Below, piece after piece: positions 40,368 to 48,406 of a DNA stretch of 64,000 bases. The notes below the pieces were generated by a model. That model saw only the letters and a program-made list of their open reading frames with translations, did not search any database and was not told where the DNA came from. The translations under genes were made by a program, and so were the position numbers. Location: assembly GCF_008725655.1 (NCBI RefSeq), contig NZ_VYXP01000003.1:372001-436000 (forward strand). The letters are read 5' to 3'. This DNA comes from Marinihelvus fidelis. GTDB taxonomy: Bacteria > Pseudomonadota > Gammaproteobacteria > Xanthomonadales > SZUA-36. How positions within the stretch are numbered: the stretch's first letter is position 1; the number at the start of each line of letters is the position of its first letter.

Positions 40368-41086
40368 GCAACCTGGTGCAGGTACCGCGTTCTGAGAAGG
40401 GGTTGCTGCGGCACCCCGCGCATCGCTACGGCACGTCTGAACGCGGCGTGGCGCTGGAATTCTTTGGCCCCGACGCGGGCCCCGTGGACCTGCTGGTCAT
40501 GGCATCGATGCACGGCGACGAGTGCGACTCCACCGTGGCCCTGTCCGAAGCCCTGCGAGTGGTGCCCAACGGCGCGCTGGCCAACCCGGTGATCCTGTCG
40601 GTGAACCCCGACGGCATCCTGCGCGGCACCCGTTGCAACGCCAATGGCGTGGACCTGAACCGCAACTGGCCGGCCAGCAACTGGTCACCGGAGCCGGTGC
40701 GCTATAAGGACCACGGCAAGACCGTTCAGGACATCGAGCTGAGCACCGGTGCCTCCGCCGGGTCGGAGGCGGAAACCCAACACCTGCTGGCACTGGTGGA
40801 ACGACTGCGCCCACGCGCCATCGTCAGCCTGCACGCACCGCTGGGCTGCATCGACGACCCCGACGACTCCGCGCTGGGCCGCTGGATTGCCGCGGAAACA
40901 GACCTGCCCCTGGTGCCCGACGTCGGCTACGCCACGCCCGGCTCCTTCGGCAGCTGGTGCGCCGAGAAAGGCATTCCCATCATCACCTGGGAACTACCTG
41001 CCGACCCGCTGCCGGCGGTCATCGACTCGCACGCGCCGGTGCTGTTCAAGCTGATCACCGGCACGTATATCGACGAGGTCGGCTGA
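40364..41086 (+). CDS. mpaA: Murein peptide amidase A-like M14 carboxypeptidase
   Basis: 240 residues, close to E. coli MpaA (242). M14 zinc ligands are His50 and Glu53 in SMHGDECDS and His157 in SLHAPLG. NPDGILRGTRCNANGVDLNRNWP supplies substrate contacts, and Glu210 in TWELP is the likely general base. It has no signal peptide. MpaA cleaves the gamma-D-Glu-mDAP bond of L-Ala-gamma-D-Glu-mDAP in the cytoplasm. Its product L-Ala-D-Glu is the substrate of the epimerase encoded at 48.4-49.5 kb. The start overlaps the hydrolase stop (ATGA), and glutamate racemase follows with no gap. Confidence 0.9.
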   Translation: MSNLVQVPRSEKGLLRHPAHRYGTSERGVALEFFGPDAGPVDLLVMASMHGDECDSTVALSEALRVVPNGALANPVILSVNPDGILRGTRCNANGVDLNRNWPASNWSPEPVRYKDHGKTVQDIELSTGASAGSEAETQHLLALVERLRPRAIVSLHAPLGCIDDPDDSALGRWIAAETDLPLVPDVGYATPGSFGSWCAEKGIPIITWELPADPLPAVIDSHAPVLFKLITGTYIDEVG

Positions 41087-41998
41087 GTGCGCATCGCCAT
41101 CACCGATTCCGGCGTGGGCGGCCTGTCGGTGTGCGCGGCGCTGGAAGCCGAGCTGGCGCGGCGCGGGCTGGGCGCCAACCTTGAACTGCTGTACCTGAAC
41201 GCCGCGCTGGAAGACGACTACGCCTACAACTCCATGCCGACCCGGCGCGAGCAGGTGGAAACCTTCGACGGTTTCCTCGACGCCGCTTTCAGCGATTACG
41301 CGCCCGACCTGCTGTTTATCGCCTGCAACACCCTGAGCGTGATGTTCGACGACCCGTATTTCGACCACCAGACGCGCGACCGCGTGGCCGGCATTGTCGA
41401 CACCGGTGTGGCCGAAATCCTGGCGGCGCTGGAGGACTGGCCGGATGCCGGCGTGGCCGTGTTCGCGACGCCGATCACGGTCGCCGGCAACACCTACCGC
41501 CGACGACTGGAGTCGGCTGGGGTGGCGCCATCGCGCATCGTCCAGCAGGCCTGTCCCGAGCTGCCGGATGCCATTTCCAACGACGTGACCGGCGAGCAGG
41601 CGGCACGCCTGCTGGAACAGTTCGTGCCGGACGCACTGGGACAGTTCGAACCGTCACCAACCCGGGTGCTCGCCGCGCTGGGCTGCACACATTTCGGCTA
41701 CCAGGCCGAGCGGTTCGCGCGGGAACTGGAACACCATGTGAACGCGGCCCGGGTGATTGACCCGAACGCGGCATCCGCAGGCGTGATCATCGATCGCGCG
41801 CTGGCCAAGGCGCCCGCCACCGCATCCCCCGGCGCGCCGCGGGTCACGGTCGTCAGCCGCTACACCATTCCCGACCGCCCGATGACCTCGCTGGCGAAGT
41901 ACCTGGGGGACGCCGCACCGCTTACACTGGCGGCCCTGGTCAACCATGAAACCCGGCCGGACTTTTTCGCCCGCAAACCACAGGACCTCTCCGCTTGA
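41087..41998 (+). CDS. murI: Glutamate racemase
   Basis: 303 residues starting with GTG directly after the mpaA stop. ITDSGVGGLS (Asp7, Ser8) and the two catalytic cysteines in FIACNTLS (Cys80) and ALGCTHFGY (Cys200) define the Asp/Glu racemase fold. It interconverts L- and D-glutamate. In this operon a catabolic role is likely: converting D-Glu freed from stem peptides to L-Glu. The sequence is unusual for a housekeeping MurI (for example LYLNAALEDDYAYNSMP in place of the usual YGDxARxPYG), which supports a specialised paralogue or a related racemase. Confidence 0.82.
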   Translation: MRIAITDSGVGGLSVCAALEAELARRGLGANLELLYLNAALEDDYAYNSMPTRREQVETFDGFLDAAFSDYAPDLLFIACNTLSVMFDDPYFDHQTRDRVAGIVDTGVAEILAALEDWPDAGVAVFATPITVAGNTYRRRLESAGVAPSRIVQQACPELPDAISNDVTGEQAARLLEQFVPDALGQFEPSPTRVLAALGCTHFGYQAERFARELEHHVNAARVIDPNAASAGVIIDRALAKAPATASPGAPRVTVVSRYTIPDRPMTSLAKYLGDAAPLTLAALVNHETRPDFFARKPQDLSA

Positions 41999-43425
41999 GC
42001 GACACGAAAACAACAAGAACGCCCGCCGACCCGATGCGGTCGTTCAGCGAAGACACTGACATGAAGCGCGACCTGGGCCTGCTCGAAGCGGTGTCCATCG
42101 TCGTCAACCGCATCATCGGCTCGGGCATCTTCCGCACGCCGGCGCCCATCATGGCGGCCGTGGCCAGCACCTCGCTGTTCGGCCTGGTGTGGGCGCTGGG
42201 CGGCATCGTTACCATCTTCGGCGCGGTGATTTACGCCGAGCTGGCGGCGATGATGCCGCGCTCCGGCGGGCCGTATGAATACCTGAAGATGTCCTACGGG
42301 CCGTTCTGGGCCTTTTTGCGCGGCTGGGCGATGTTTTTCGTGTCGGAAACCGCGTCGATTACCGCGGTGGCGCTGATCTTCGCCGAGTACCTGAGTGCCG
42401 CCTGGTTCCTGGTCAATGGCGTACACCTGGACAAGATGGTGATCTTCGGCGTCGCCTTCGGCACCATCTGGCTGCTGACGGCAATCAATATGTGGGGCGT
42501 GCAGTTCTCCGGCTGGGTGCAGAACATATTCAGCTTCGTCAAGATCGCCGCGGTGGGCAGCATTATCGGTATCGCCTTCACCAGCTGGAGCACCGGCAAC
42601 TGGGCCAACTTCATCACGCCGCTGTTCCCGGAATCATTCGGCGGCACGACCATCCTGGCCGTCGGCGCGGCGCTGCGCTACGCGTTCTTCGCCTTCAGCG
42701 GCTGGGAGGGCGCAACCTATATCGCCGAGGAAGTGAAAAACCCGCGCCGCAACCTGCCGCTGTCGCTGTTCATCGGCATTGGCGGCGTCATGCTGTTGTA
42801 CCTGGGCGCCAACGCCGCCTACCTGTTCCAGCTGCCGCCCGAGCGCATTGCCGAGGCGCCGTGGGTGGCCACCGAGGTGATGACGGTCGCCATGGGCGCC
42901 ACCGGCGGCATCCTGATCTCCGTCGCCGTGATGATCAACACCTTCGGCAACGTCAACACACAGATCCTGTGCAAGGCGCGCACCTGGCAGGCCATGGCCC
43001 GCGACGGCGTGTTCTTCGACTGGTTCGCGAAACTGCACCCGACCTACCGCACGCCCAACAACGCGCTGATCGGACAGGCCGGCTGGGCCACGGTGCTGCT
43101 GGTATTCGCGGTGCTGGCCGATAACTCTTACGAGACCATGATCGACTTCTTCTCGGCCACCTCGACCATCTTCAACATCCTGGTTTTCACATCAATCTGG
43201 GTCCTGCGCCGGAAATACCCGGACGCGCACCGGCCGTACCGCGCCTGGCTGTACCCGTGGAGCCTGGTCGGCATCCTGGCCATCTACTTCGCCTTCCTGG
43301 TCATCACGCTGATCACCGCCTTCGTGCCGTCGATCATCGGCCTGGGCCTGACGGCCACCGGCGCGGTGTACTACTTCTTCAAGGTAGGTTTCGGGCGCCG
43401 CGCGGCCGGGGCATCGGCGGACTGA
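41995..43425 (+). CDS. APC superfamily amino-acid/peptide permease
   Basis: 476 residues with about twelve membrane segments. The N-terminal GLLEAVSIVVNRIIGSGIFRTPAPIM is the APC consensus (substrate-binding GSGIF), and AAMMPRSGGPYEYLKMSYGP is the second conserved region. The TTG start at 41995 overlaps the racemase stop (TTGA); in-frame ATGs at 42034 and 42061 are alternatives. Its position between racemases suggests import of D/L-amino acids or small murein peptides, the role that YkfD plays in the Bacillus ykf operon. Substrate is inference. Confidence 0.85.
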   Translation: MSDTKTTRTPADPMRSFSEDTDMKRDLGLLEAVSIVVNRIIGSGIFRTPAPIMAAVASTSLFGLVWALGGIVTIFGAVIYAELAAMMPRSGGPYEYLKMSYGPFWAFLRGWAMFFVSETASITAVALIFAEYLSAAWFLVNGVHLDKMVIFGVAFGTIWLLTAINMWGVQFSGWVQNIFSFVKIAAVGSIIGIAFTSWSTGNWANFITPLFPESFGGTTILAVGAALRYAFFAFSGWEGATYIAEEVKNPRRNLPLSLFIGIGGVMLLYLGANAAYLFQLPPERIAEAPWVATEVMTVAMGATGGILISVAVMINTFGNVNTQILCKARTWQAMARDGVFFDWFAKLHPTYRTPNNALIGQAGWATVLLVFAVLADNSYETMIDFFSATSTIFNILVFTSIWVLRRKYPDAHRPYRAWLYPWSLVGILAIYFAFLVITLITAFVPSIIGLGLTATGAVYYFFKVGFGRRAAGASAD

Positions 43426-43435
43426 GGCCTGGGGT

Positions 43436-44515
43436 ATGAGACCGACGCGCGCGATCGTCCGGCTCGACAACATCGTCCATAACCTGGGCGTGGCCGCGCG
43501 GCTGGCGCCGGGCTCGAAGAACGTGCCGGTGATCAAGGCAAACGCCTACGGCCACGGCGCCGTGGAAGTGGCCCGCGCGCTGGCGCCGCATGCACCGGCA
43601 CTGGCCGTGGCCTTCATGGACGAGGCCGTCGCGCTGCGCGAGGCCGGCATCGATCACCCGCTGCTGGTGTTGCAGGGGCCTTCGGCGCGCAGCGACGTCG
43701 AACTGGCGGCCGCCGAAGGTTTCTGGCTGATGCTGCACCGACCCGGCCAGGTGGACTGGCTGGCCAACGTGCGACTGGCGCGGCCCGTAACGACATGGCT
43801 GAAGGTCGACACCGGCATGCACCGCCTGGGCCTAGCCGCCGACGAGATCCCACCCGCGCTGGCACGACTCGAATCACGGGGCAATGTGCACGGGGATGTA
43901 GTGCTCAGCACCCACCTGTCACGCGCCGATGAAACCGACCAGGCCTTCACCCGCGAGCAACTGGCGCTGTTCCAGTCACTGACGCTGCCGCACGAACGTC
44001 CACGCAGCATCGCCAACTCCGCGGGCATCCTGTTCTGGCCGGAGGCCCATGCCGAGTGGAACCGCCCCGGCTACATGCTCTATGGCCAGTGCCCCAGCAA
44101 CACGGCGTCGCCTTCCGGCCCGACCGCCGAACTGCGCGCGGCCATGACCATGCAATCGGCCATCATTTCCGTTCGCGACCTGGCGCCCGGCGAAGGCGTC
44201 GGTTACGGCCAGCGTTGGCGCGCCGAGCGACCATCACGCATTGGCACCGTCGCCATCGGTTACGGCGATGGCTACCCGCGCCATGCACCATCGGGAACGC
44301 CGGTGTGGGTGCGTGGGTGTCGCGCACCGCTGGTCGGTACGGTGTCCATGGACATGATCACGGTGGACCTGACCGACGTGGCGGGCGCCGATGTGGGCGA
44401 TGAGGTGGAACTCTGGGGCGAGCATGTGCCGGTCAACGAAGTGGCCGCCCTTTCTGGCACAATCGGCTACGAACTCCTGGCCGGACTGACCGGGCGCGTG
44501 CCCCTGACGACATGA
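43436..44515 (+). CDS. alr: Alanine racemase
   Basis: 359 residues of the PLP-dependent fold-III family. Lys34 in VIKANAYGHG binds PLP, Tyr257 in EGVGYGQRW is the opposite catalytic base, and NRPGYMLYG, IGYGDGYPR and VSMDMITVDLTD are conserved. It interconverts L- and D-alanine. Within this operon it should degrade D-Ala released by the LD- and DD-carboxypeptidases, comparable to catabolic DadX. It starts ten bases after the permease and overlaps the next gene by four bases. Confidence 0.93.
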   Translation: MRPTRAIVRLDNIVHNLGVAARLAPGSKNVPVIKANAYGHGAVEVARALAPHAPALAVAFMDEAVALREAGIDHPLLVLQGPSARSDVELAAAEGFWLMLHRPGQVDWLANVRLARPVTTWLKVDTGMHRLGLAADEIPPALARLESRGNVHGDVVLSTHLSRADETDQAFTREQLALFQSLTLPHERPRSIANSAGILFWPEAHAEWNRPGYMLYGQCPSNTASPSGPTAELRAAMTMQSAIISVRDLAPGEGVGYGQRWRAERPSRIGTVAIGYGDGYPRHAPSGTPVWVRGCRAPLVGTVSMDMITVDLTDVAGADVGDEVELWGEHVPVNEVAALSGTIGYELLAGLTGRVPLTT

Positions 44516-45588
44516 TCGATTCCCCGACCCTGCTGCTGGACCGCGATCGCGCGCTGCGCAACCTGCACCGTATGCAGGACCGCGCGCAGGCCGCGGGCGT
44601 AGGCTTCCGGCCGCACTTCAAGACCCACCAGTCGCGCGCGGTGGGCGAGTGGTACCGCGAGGCCGGCATCGACCGGATCACCGTGTCGTCCATCGCCATG
44701 GCAGAGTACTTTGCCGACGCCGGCTGGGACGACATCCTGGTCGCGTTCCCGCTGAACCCGCTGGCCCTGCCCCGTTACCAGGCGCTGGGGTCACGCGTCC
44801 GCCTGGCCACGCTGGTGGACAACCCGGCCGCGCTGGCGGTCATCGCCGACGGGCCGGAACCGACCATGGACCTGTATGTCGACATCGACGCGGGCTATGG
44901 CCGCACCGGTGTTCCGGCCGATCAGGCTGACCGTGTCGGGGCATTGATCGACACCATCGACGCCATGTCCGGGCTGACGTTCCGCGGTTTCTACTGTCAC
45001 CCCGGCGACACCTATCACCACGCCGATGCGGACGAGCGCGGCGCGATCCACACCCGCGCGACCGACGGCCTGCAGGCGCTGAAACAGCGCTTCGCTGCCC
45101 ATACCCCGCGGGTGCTGATGGGCGATACCCCGGGCTGCAGCACCGCGGATGGCTTTCCCGGCGTCGACGAGATCACGCCCGGCAACTTCATCTTCTACGA
45201 CCTGGTCCAGGCCAGCCTGGGCGCCTGCGACGAGGATGACATCGCCATCGCCATGGCCTGCCCGGTGGTTGGTCATTACCCGGACCGGGGCGAGATCGTC
45301 ATCCACGGCGGTGGTGTTCATTTCGCCAAAGATGTACTCGAGGTCGACGGTCGCCACGTGTTCGGCAAGCTGGCCGAGCGCGATGGCGATGGTTGGCGGA
45401 TCAGCCGCCAGGCGCTGTACCTGGACTCAATCTCGCAGGAGCACGGCATTATCCGTGTGCCGGCAGAGCGCTTGAACGAGTTTCGCGTGGGTGACGTGGT
45501 GATCGTGCTGCCCGTGCATAGCTGCATGACCGCGGACGCGATGGGCGGCTATGTCGATCTGAATGGCGTCGCAATCGATCATTTTTGA
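44512..45588 (+). CDS. D-serine dehydratase-like / D-threonine aldolase family PLP enzyme
   Basis: 358 residues. The alanine-racemase-type PLP barrel has Lys37 in RPHFKTHQS, and the C-terminal domain has VLPVHSCMTAD, whose His and Cys bind a metal in eukaryotic-type D-serine dehydratases. Such enzymes dehydrate D-serine or cleave D-3-hydroxy amino acids. As last gene of a D-amino-acid operon it may dispose of D-amino acids from modified stem peptides. The true substrate is open. The operon ends here; a hairpin at 45592-45621 lacks a T-run. Confidence 0.82.
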   Translation: MIDSPTLLLDRDRALRNLHRMQDRAQAAGVGFRPHFKTHQSRAVGEWYREAGIDRITVSSIAMAEYFADAGWDDILVAFPLNPLALPRYQALGSRVRLATLVDNPAALAVIADGPEPTMDLYVDIDAGYGRTGVPADQADRVGALIDTIDAMSGLTFRGFYCHPGDTYHHADADERGAIHTRATDGLQALKQRFAAHTPRVLMGDTPGCSTADGFPGVDEITPGNFIFYDLVQASLGACDEDDIAIAMACPVVGHYPDRGEIVIHGGGVHFAKDVLEVDGRHVFGKLAERDGDGWRISRQALYLDSISQEHGIIRVPAERLNEFRVGDVVIVLPVHSCMTADAMGGYVDLNGVAIDHF

Positions 45589-45680
45589 TCTCATCCAAAA
45601 GGGTATTAGGCTTTCTGGATGACATTACGGGTCGGACTTTTCCTACAGATTGCGCTCAGTCCGAAAGCTATAATCAGGTT

Positions 45681-45920
45681 ATGACCGATGCAAACACCAT
45701 CGACGCCATAGAAAAGGCCGCGCTGGAGCTGAAGCCCGACGCCCGGGCAAAACTGGCGCAACGCCTGGTTGAAAGCCTTGCTGCTCTACCTGAATCTGAA
45801 CTGGCCGAACTCTGGCTTAGGGAAGCCGAACGGCGTGACCAGGAACTTGACAGTGGAAATACGGCTGCGTTGCCCGGAATAAGCGTAATCGCTGACATCA
45901 GGTCCCGCTACGACAAGTAA
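45681..45920 (+). CDS. Addiction-module antitoxin component
   Basis: 79 residues: MTDANTIDAIEKAALELKPDARAKLAQRLVESLAALPESELAELWLREAERRDQEL..., ending GISVIADIRSRYDK. This is the short helical addiction-module family that pairs with RelE/ParE-type toxins. The ATG at 45681 (TCAGGTT upstream) is chosen; an in-frame ATC-rich extension to 45585 overlaps the previous gene. Its stop overlaps the toxin start (TAATG). The cassette is clearly more AT-rich than its neighbours, a sign of recent arrival. Confidence 0.75.
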   Translation: MTDANTIDAIEKAALELKPDARAKLAQRLVESLAALPESELAELWLREAERRDQELDSGNTAALPGISVIADIRSRYDK

Positions 45921-46226
45921 TGCTTTCGTACACGTTTCACCCTCTGGCCGCTATAGAACTGAACGCCGTTGTTGAATACTACGAAAACATCGCTCCCGGA
46001 AAAGGGTCTGGAGTTTTTGGCCGCCGTCGAATCCGGAATCGACCAGCTTTGCCAGTATCCTGAATCTGGTCCGGTCAAACGCGGCATGATTCGGTCACTG
46101 GTATTACCGCCTTCGGGTCGCTGGCCGTACTCACTTCATTACAGCATTAAGCCTGCCGAAATCCGCGTTCTGGCAGTCGCGCATCATCGTCGCCAACCCT
46201 TTTACTGGCTGGGAAAAAGGGTCTGA
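45920..46226 (+). pseudogene. RelE/ParE-type toxin gene with a frameshift
   Basis: From the ATG at 45920 the frame reads MLSYTFHPLAAIELNAVVEYYENIAPG, then leaves the family pattern. From 46002 the adjacent frame continues KGLEFLAAVESGIDQLCQYPESGPVKRGMIRSLVLP...YSLHYSIKPAEIRVLAVAHHRRQPFYW to a stop at 46224. Dropping one A from the AAAA run at 46000-46003 joins them into a normal ParE-like toxin of about 101 residues. It may be a real inactivating +1 insertion, a sequencing error in a short homopolymer, or slippage-controlled expression. Confidence 0.75.
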
Positions 46227-46229
46227 ACC

Positions 46230-46778
46230 TTAACCCAGCAGCCACTGGCACAGGTAAACGGCGCTGATGGCGCCGACGGCGTCGGCGAACAGGCCTGCCG
46301 GCACCGCGTGGCGGCTGCGCAGCACGCCCACCGAGCCGAAGTACACGGCCAGAACGTAAAACGTCGTTTCCGAGGAGCCGAACATCGTCGCGCCGATCTT
46401 GGCCTGCATGGAGTCGGCGCCGTATTCGTTGACGAGATCGGTCAGCAGGCCGAGTGAGCCGCTGCCGGACAGCGGGCGCATCAGCGCCAGCGGCAGGTTC
46501 TCGGGCGGGAAGCCAATGAAGTTCAGGAACGGCGCCAGCAGGTTCAGCAGCACATCCAGCGCGCCGGAGGCGCGAAACATGCCGACGGCCACCAGGATGG
46601 CCACCAGGTAAGGAATGATGCGTACGGCGATGGTGAAACCGTCCTTGGCACCCTCGACGAAGACCTCGTAGACCTTCACGCGGCGCGCGGCCATGGCGTA
46701 CAGCGGGATGCCGACGATCAGCGCCGGGATGATGTAGCGGGCCAGCTCGTTCAGGCCGTCGGTGAAGGTCTCGATCAT
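46230..46778 (-). CDS. spmB: SpmB-like nucleoside-recognition (Gate) membrane protein
   Basis: 182 residues with about five membrane segments. ARYIIPALIVGIPLYAMAA, AKDGFTIAVRIIPYLVAILVAVGMFRASG and the closing FGSSETTFYVLAVYFGSVGVLR...AGLFADAVGA match SpmB and the Gate domain. The family is known from Bacillus spore maturation; in Gram-negatives its role is undefined. It overlaps spmA by four bases. Placed after an LD-carboxypeptidase, epimerase and NlpC/P60 peptidase, it may form with SpmA a transporter for murein peptides or amino acids. That is inference. Confidence 0.85.
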   Translation of the reverse strand: MIETFTDGLNELARYIIPALIVGIPLYAMAARRVKVYEVFVEGAKDGFTIAVRIIPYLVAILVAVGMFRASGALDVLLNLLAPFLNFIGFPPENLPLALMRPLSGSGSLGLLTDLVNEYGADSMQAKIGATMFGSSETTFYVLAVYFGSVGVLRSRHAVPAGLFADAVGAISAVYLCQWLLG

Positions 46779-47425
46779 CGTTCGTCCCCTTCACCTTGCT
46801 CAACCGGCGCGCTTGCTTCGTCACCAGCTCCATCCTCGGGCGCCGGTGTCAGCCGGAACCACTTCGTGTTCTCCAGCACCTTGACGATAACGATCGCGGC
46901 GATGGTCGAGCAAAGCGTCGCCAGGATGGTGGTGATGAAGATATCGGCGGAAACCACGCCCATCAGCGCCACCACGGTGGCCGGCAGGATCAGTTGCACG
47001 CTGGAAGTGTTGATCGCCAGGAACATGACCATGGCGTTGCTGGCCGTTTTCTTGTCCGGGTTCAGCTCCTGTAGCTCCTCCATCGCCTTCAGGCCCAGCG
47101 GCGTGGCGGCGTTGCCCAGGCCCAGCATGTTCGCGGACATGTTCAGCACGATGGAACCGATGGCCGGGTGGTCGTCGGGCACGTCGGGGAACAGGCGGAT
47201 GGTGATCGGCCGCAGCAGTTTGGCGATGATGCGGATCAGGCCGGAGGCCTCGGCGATCTTCATGATGCCCAGCCACAGCGCCATGATGCCGACCAGGCCG
47301 ATGGCGATCTCCACCGACAGCTTGGCCATATCGATGGCCGCCTGGGTGACCTGGTCGATTCGACCGGTGAAGGTCCCGACCACGACGGAGATCAGGATCA
47401 TGCCCATCCAGATGTAGTTCAGCAT
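46775..47425 (-). CDS. spmA: SpmA-like nucleoside-recognition (Gate) membrane protein
   Basis: 216 residues. Hydrophobic segments include WMGMILISVVVGTFTGR, VEIAIGLVGIMALWLGIMKIAEASGL, IGSIVLNMSANMLGLGNAATPLGLKAMEELQ (family signature) and ATVVALMGVVSADIFITTILA. The C-terminal tail is acidic and cytoplasmic. SpmA and SpmB occur as an adjacent pair in Bacillus, where they affect spore core dehydration. It lies 27 bases after the LD-carboxypeptidase gene in the same operon. No sporulation genes are present here, so a different job is expected. Confidence 0.87.
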   Translation of the reverse strand: MLNYIWMGMILISVVVGTFTGRIDQVTQAAIDMAKLSVEIAIGLVGIMALWLGIMKIAEASGLIRIIAKLLRPITIRLFPDVPDDHPAIGSIVLNMSANMLGLGNAATPLGLKAMEELQELNPDKKTASNAMVMFLAINTSSVQLILPATVVALMGVVSADIFITTILATLCSTIAAIVIVKVLENTKWFRLTPAPEDGAGDEASAPVEQGEGDER

Positions 47426-47452
47426 GCGCTTACCTTGACAGTCCGCGCGAGA

Positions 47453-48388
47453 TTAACTGACTGGTGACTGCGGGATCCGGATGCGCGGGTCGTCCGGGTC
47501 CGCATGCAACTCTACCGTGTGCGCGACCGGAAGTGTGGCCTGGCAGTCGCCATGGCCGCAGGGGAAGTGACTGATAATGGGAATGCCCAGGTCGCCGAAC
47601 ACGTCCATGATGATCGCGTCCGTGTCCTTGCCAAACGACACGTCGCCGCCATCGTGCATCTCCAGCATCTCGCCCACCACCAGGCCGCGGATGCCATCCA
47701 GGCAGCCGGCAGAGCGCAGTTGCAGCAGCATCCGGTCGAAAGCGTGCAGCTTCTCGTCGATATCTTCGATGAACAGGATCGCGCCGTCGGTGCAGACCTG
47801 CCCTGGCGTGGCCAGGCGTTCGATCAGCAGTGAAAGGTTGCCGCCCCACAGCGGGCCGCTGGCCTCACCGGGTGCCAGGACACGGGCCTGGCACCCGGCG
47901 GTCGAACGAATCTCGACATTGTCTTCACCGGACAGCACGGCCAGCAGCGTGTCGATGTTGTAGGGCACGGTCTCGCGGCCGAACGTGGTGAGCATCGGCC
48001 CATGAAAGGTGACGAATTCACATTGCTGCGACACCGTGGTCAGCAGGCCGGTGATGTCGCTGAAGCCCACCAGGATCTTGGGGTTGACCGCGATCATGTC
48101 GTAATCCAGCAGCGGCAGCACCCGGTTGACGCCGTAGCCGCCGCGCGCGCAGATGATGGCGTCGATCGAAGGATCGGTGAACATCGCCATCAGGTCGGCC
48201 GCGCGCGCTTCCGGCGGACCGGCGTACTTGTCCTCGCGCAGGCCCACGTTATCGCCAAGAACGACATCGAAGCCGCGGTCGCGGAACTCGCCCACGGCAC
48301 GCGCCAGCCGGTCCGGCAGTGGCCAGTAGGCCGGGCTGACGATACCGATTCGGGCGCCGTCGCGCAGTCGCGCCGGGCGGAAAGCCAT
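47453..48388 (-). CDS. ldcA: LD-carboxypeptidase (YkfA/LdcA-like), cytoplasmic
   Basis: 311 residues, S66 family. ICARGGYGVNRVLPLLDYD precedes the nucleophile Ser110 in VGFSDITG; Glu208 lies in LFIEDIDE and His279 in FPCGHGD. It has no signal peptide. It removes the terminal D-Ala from murein tetrapeptides (L,D bond to mDAP). It follows the epimerase by 18 bases, giving the gene set ykfA-ykfB-ykfC known from Bacillus, here in reverse order. A second, exported homologue lies at 60948-62003. Confidence 0.92.
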   Translation of the reverse strand: MAFRPARLRDGARIGIVSPAYWPLPDRLARAVGEFRDRGFDVVLGDNVGLREDKYAGPPEARAADLMAMFTDPSIDAIICARGGYGVNRVLPLLDYDMIAVNPKILVGFSDITGLLTTVSQQCEFVTFHGPMLTTFGRETVPYNIDTLLAVLSGEDNVEIRSTAGCQARVLAPGEASGPLWGGNLSLLIERLATPGQVCTDGAILFIEDIDEKLHAFDRMLLQLRSAGCLDGIRGLVVGEMLEMHDGGDVSFGKDTDAIIMDVFGDLGIPIISHFPCGHGDCQATLPVAHTVELHADPDDPRIRIPQSPVS

Positions 48389-48406
48389 CAGGGCAACACC
48401 TTCATA

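Noticed and set aside
45592-45621. Intrinsic terminator after the D-serine dehydratase-like gene
   Set aside because: The stem is interrupted by a bulge and no T-run follows on the plus strand, so it is too weak to claim.
46230-47425. Evidence for sporulation from spmA and spmB
   Set aside because: All other genes point to a Gram-negative cell with an outer membrane, and no other spore gene is present; the Gate-domain pair occurs in non-sporulating bacteria.
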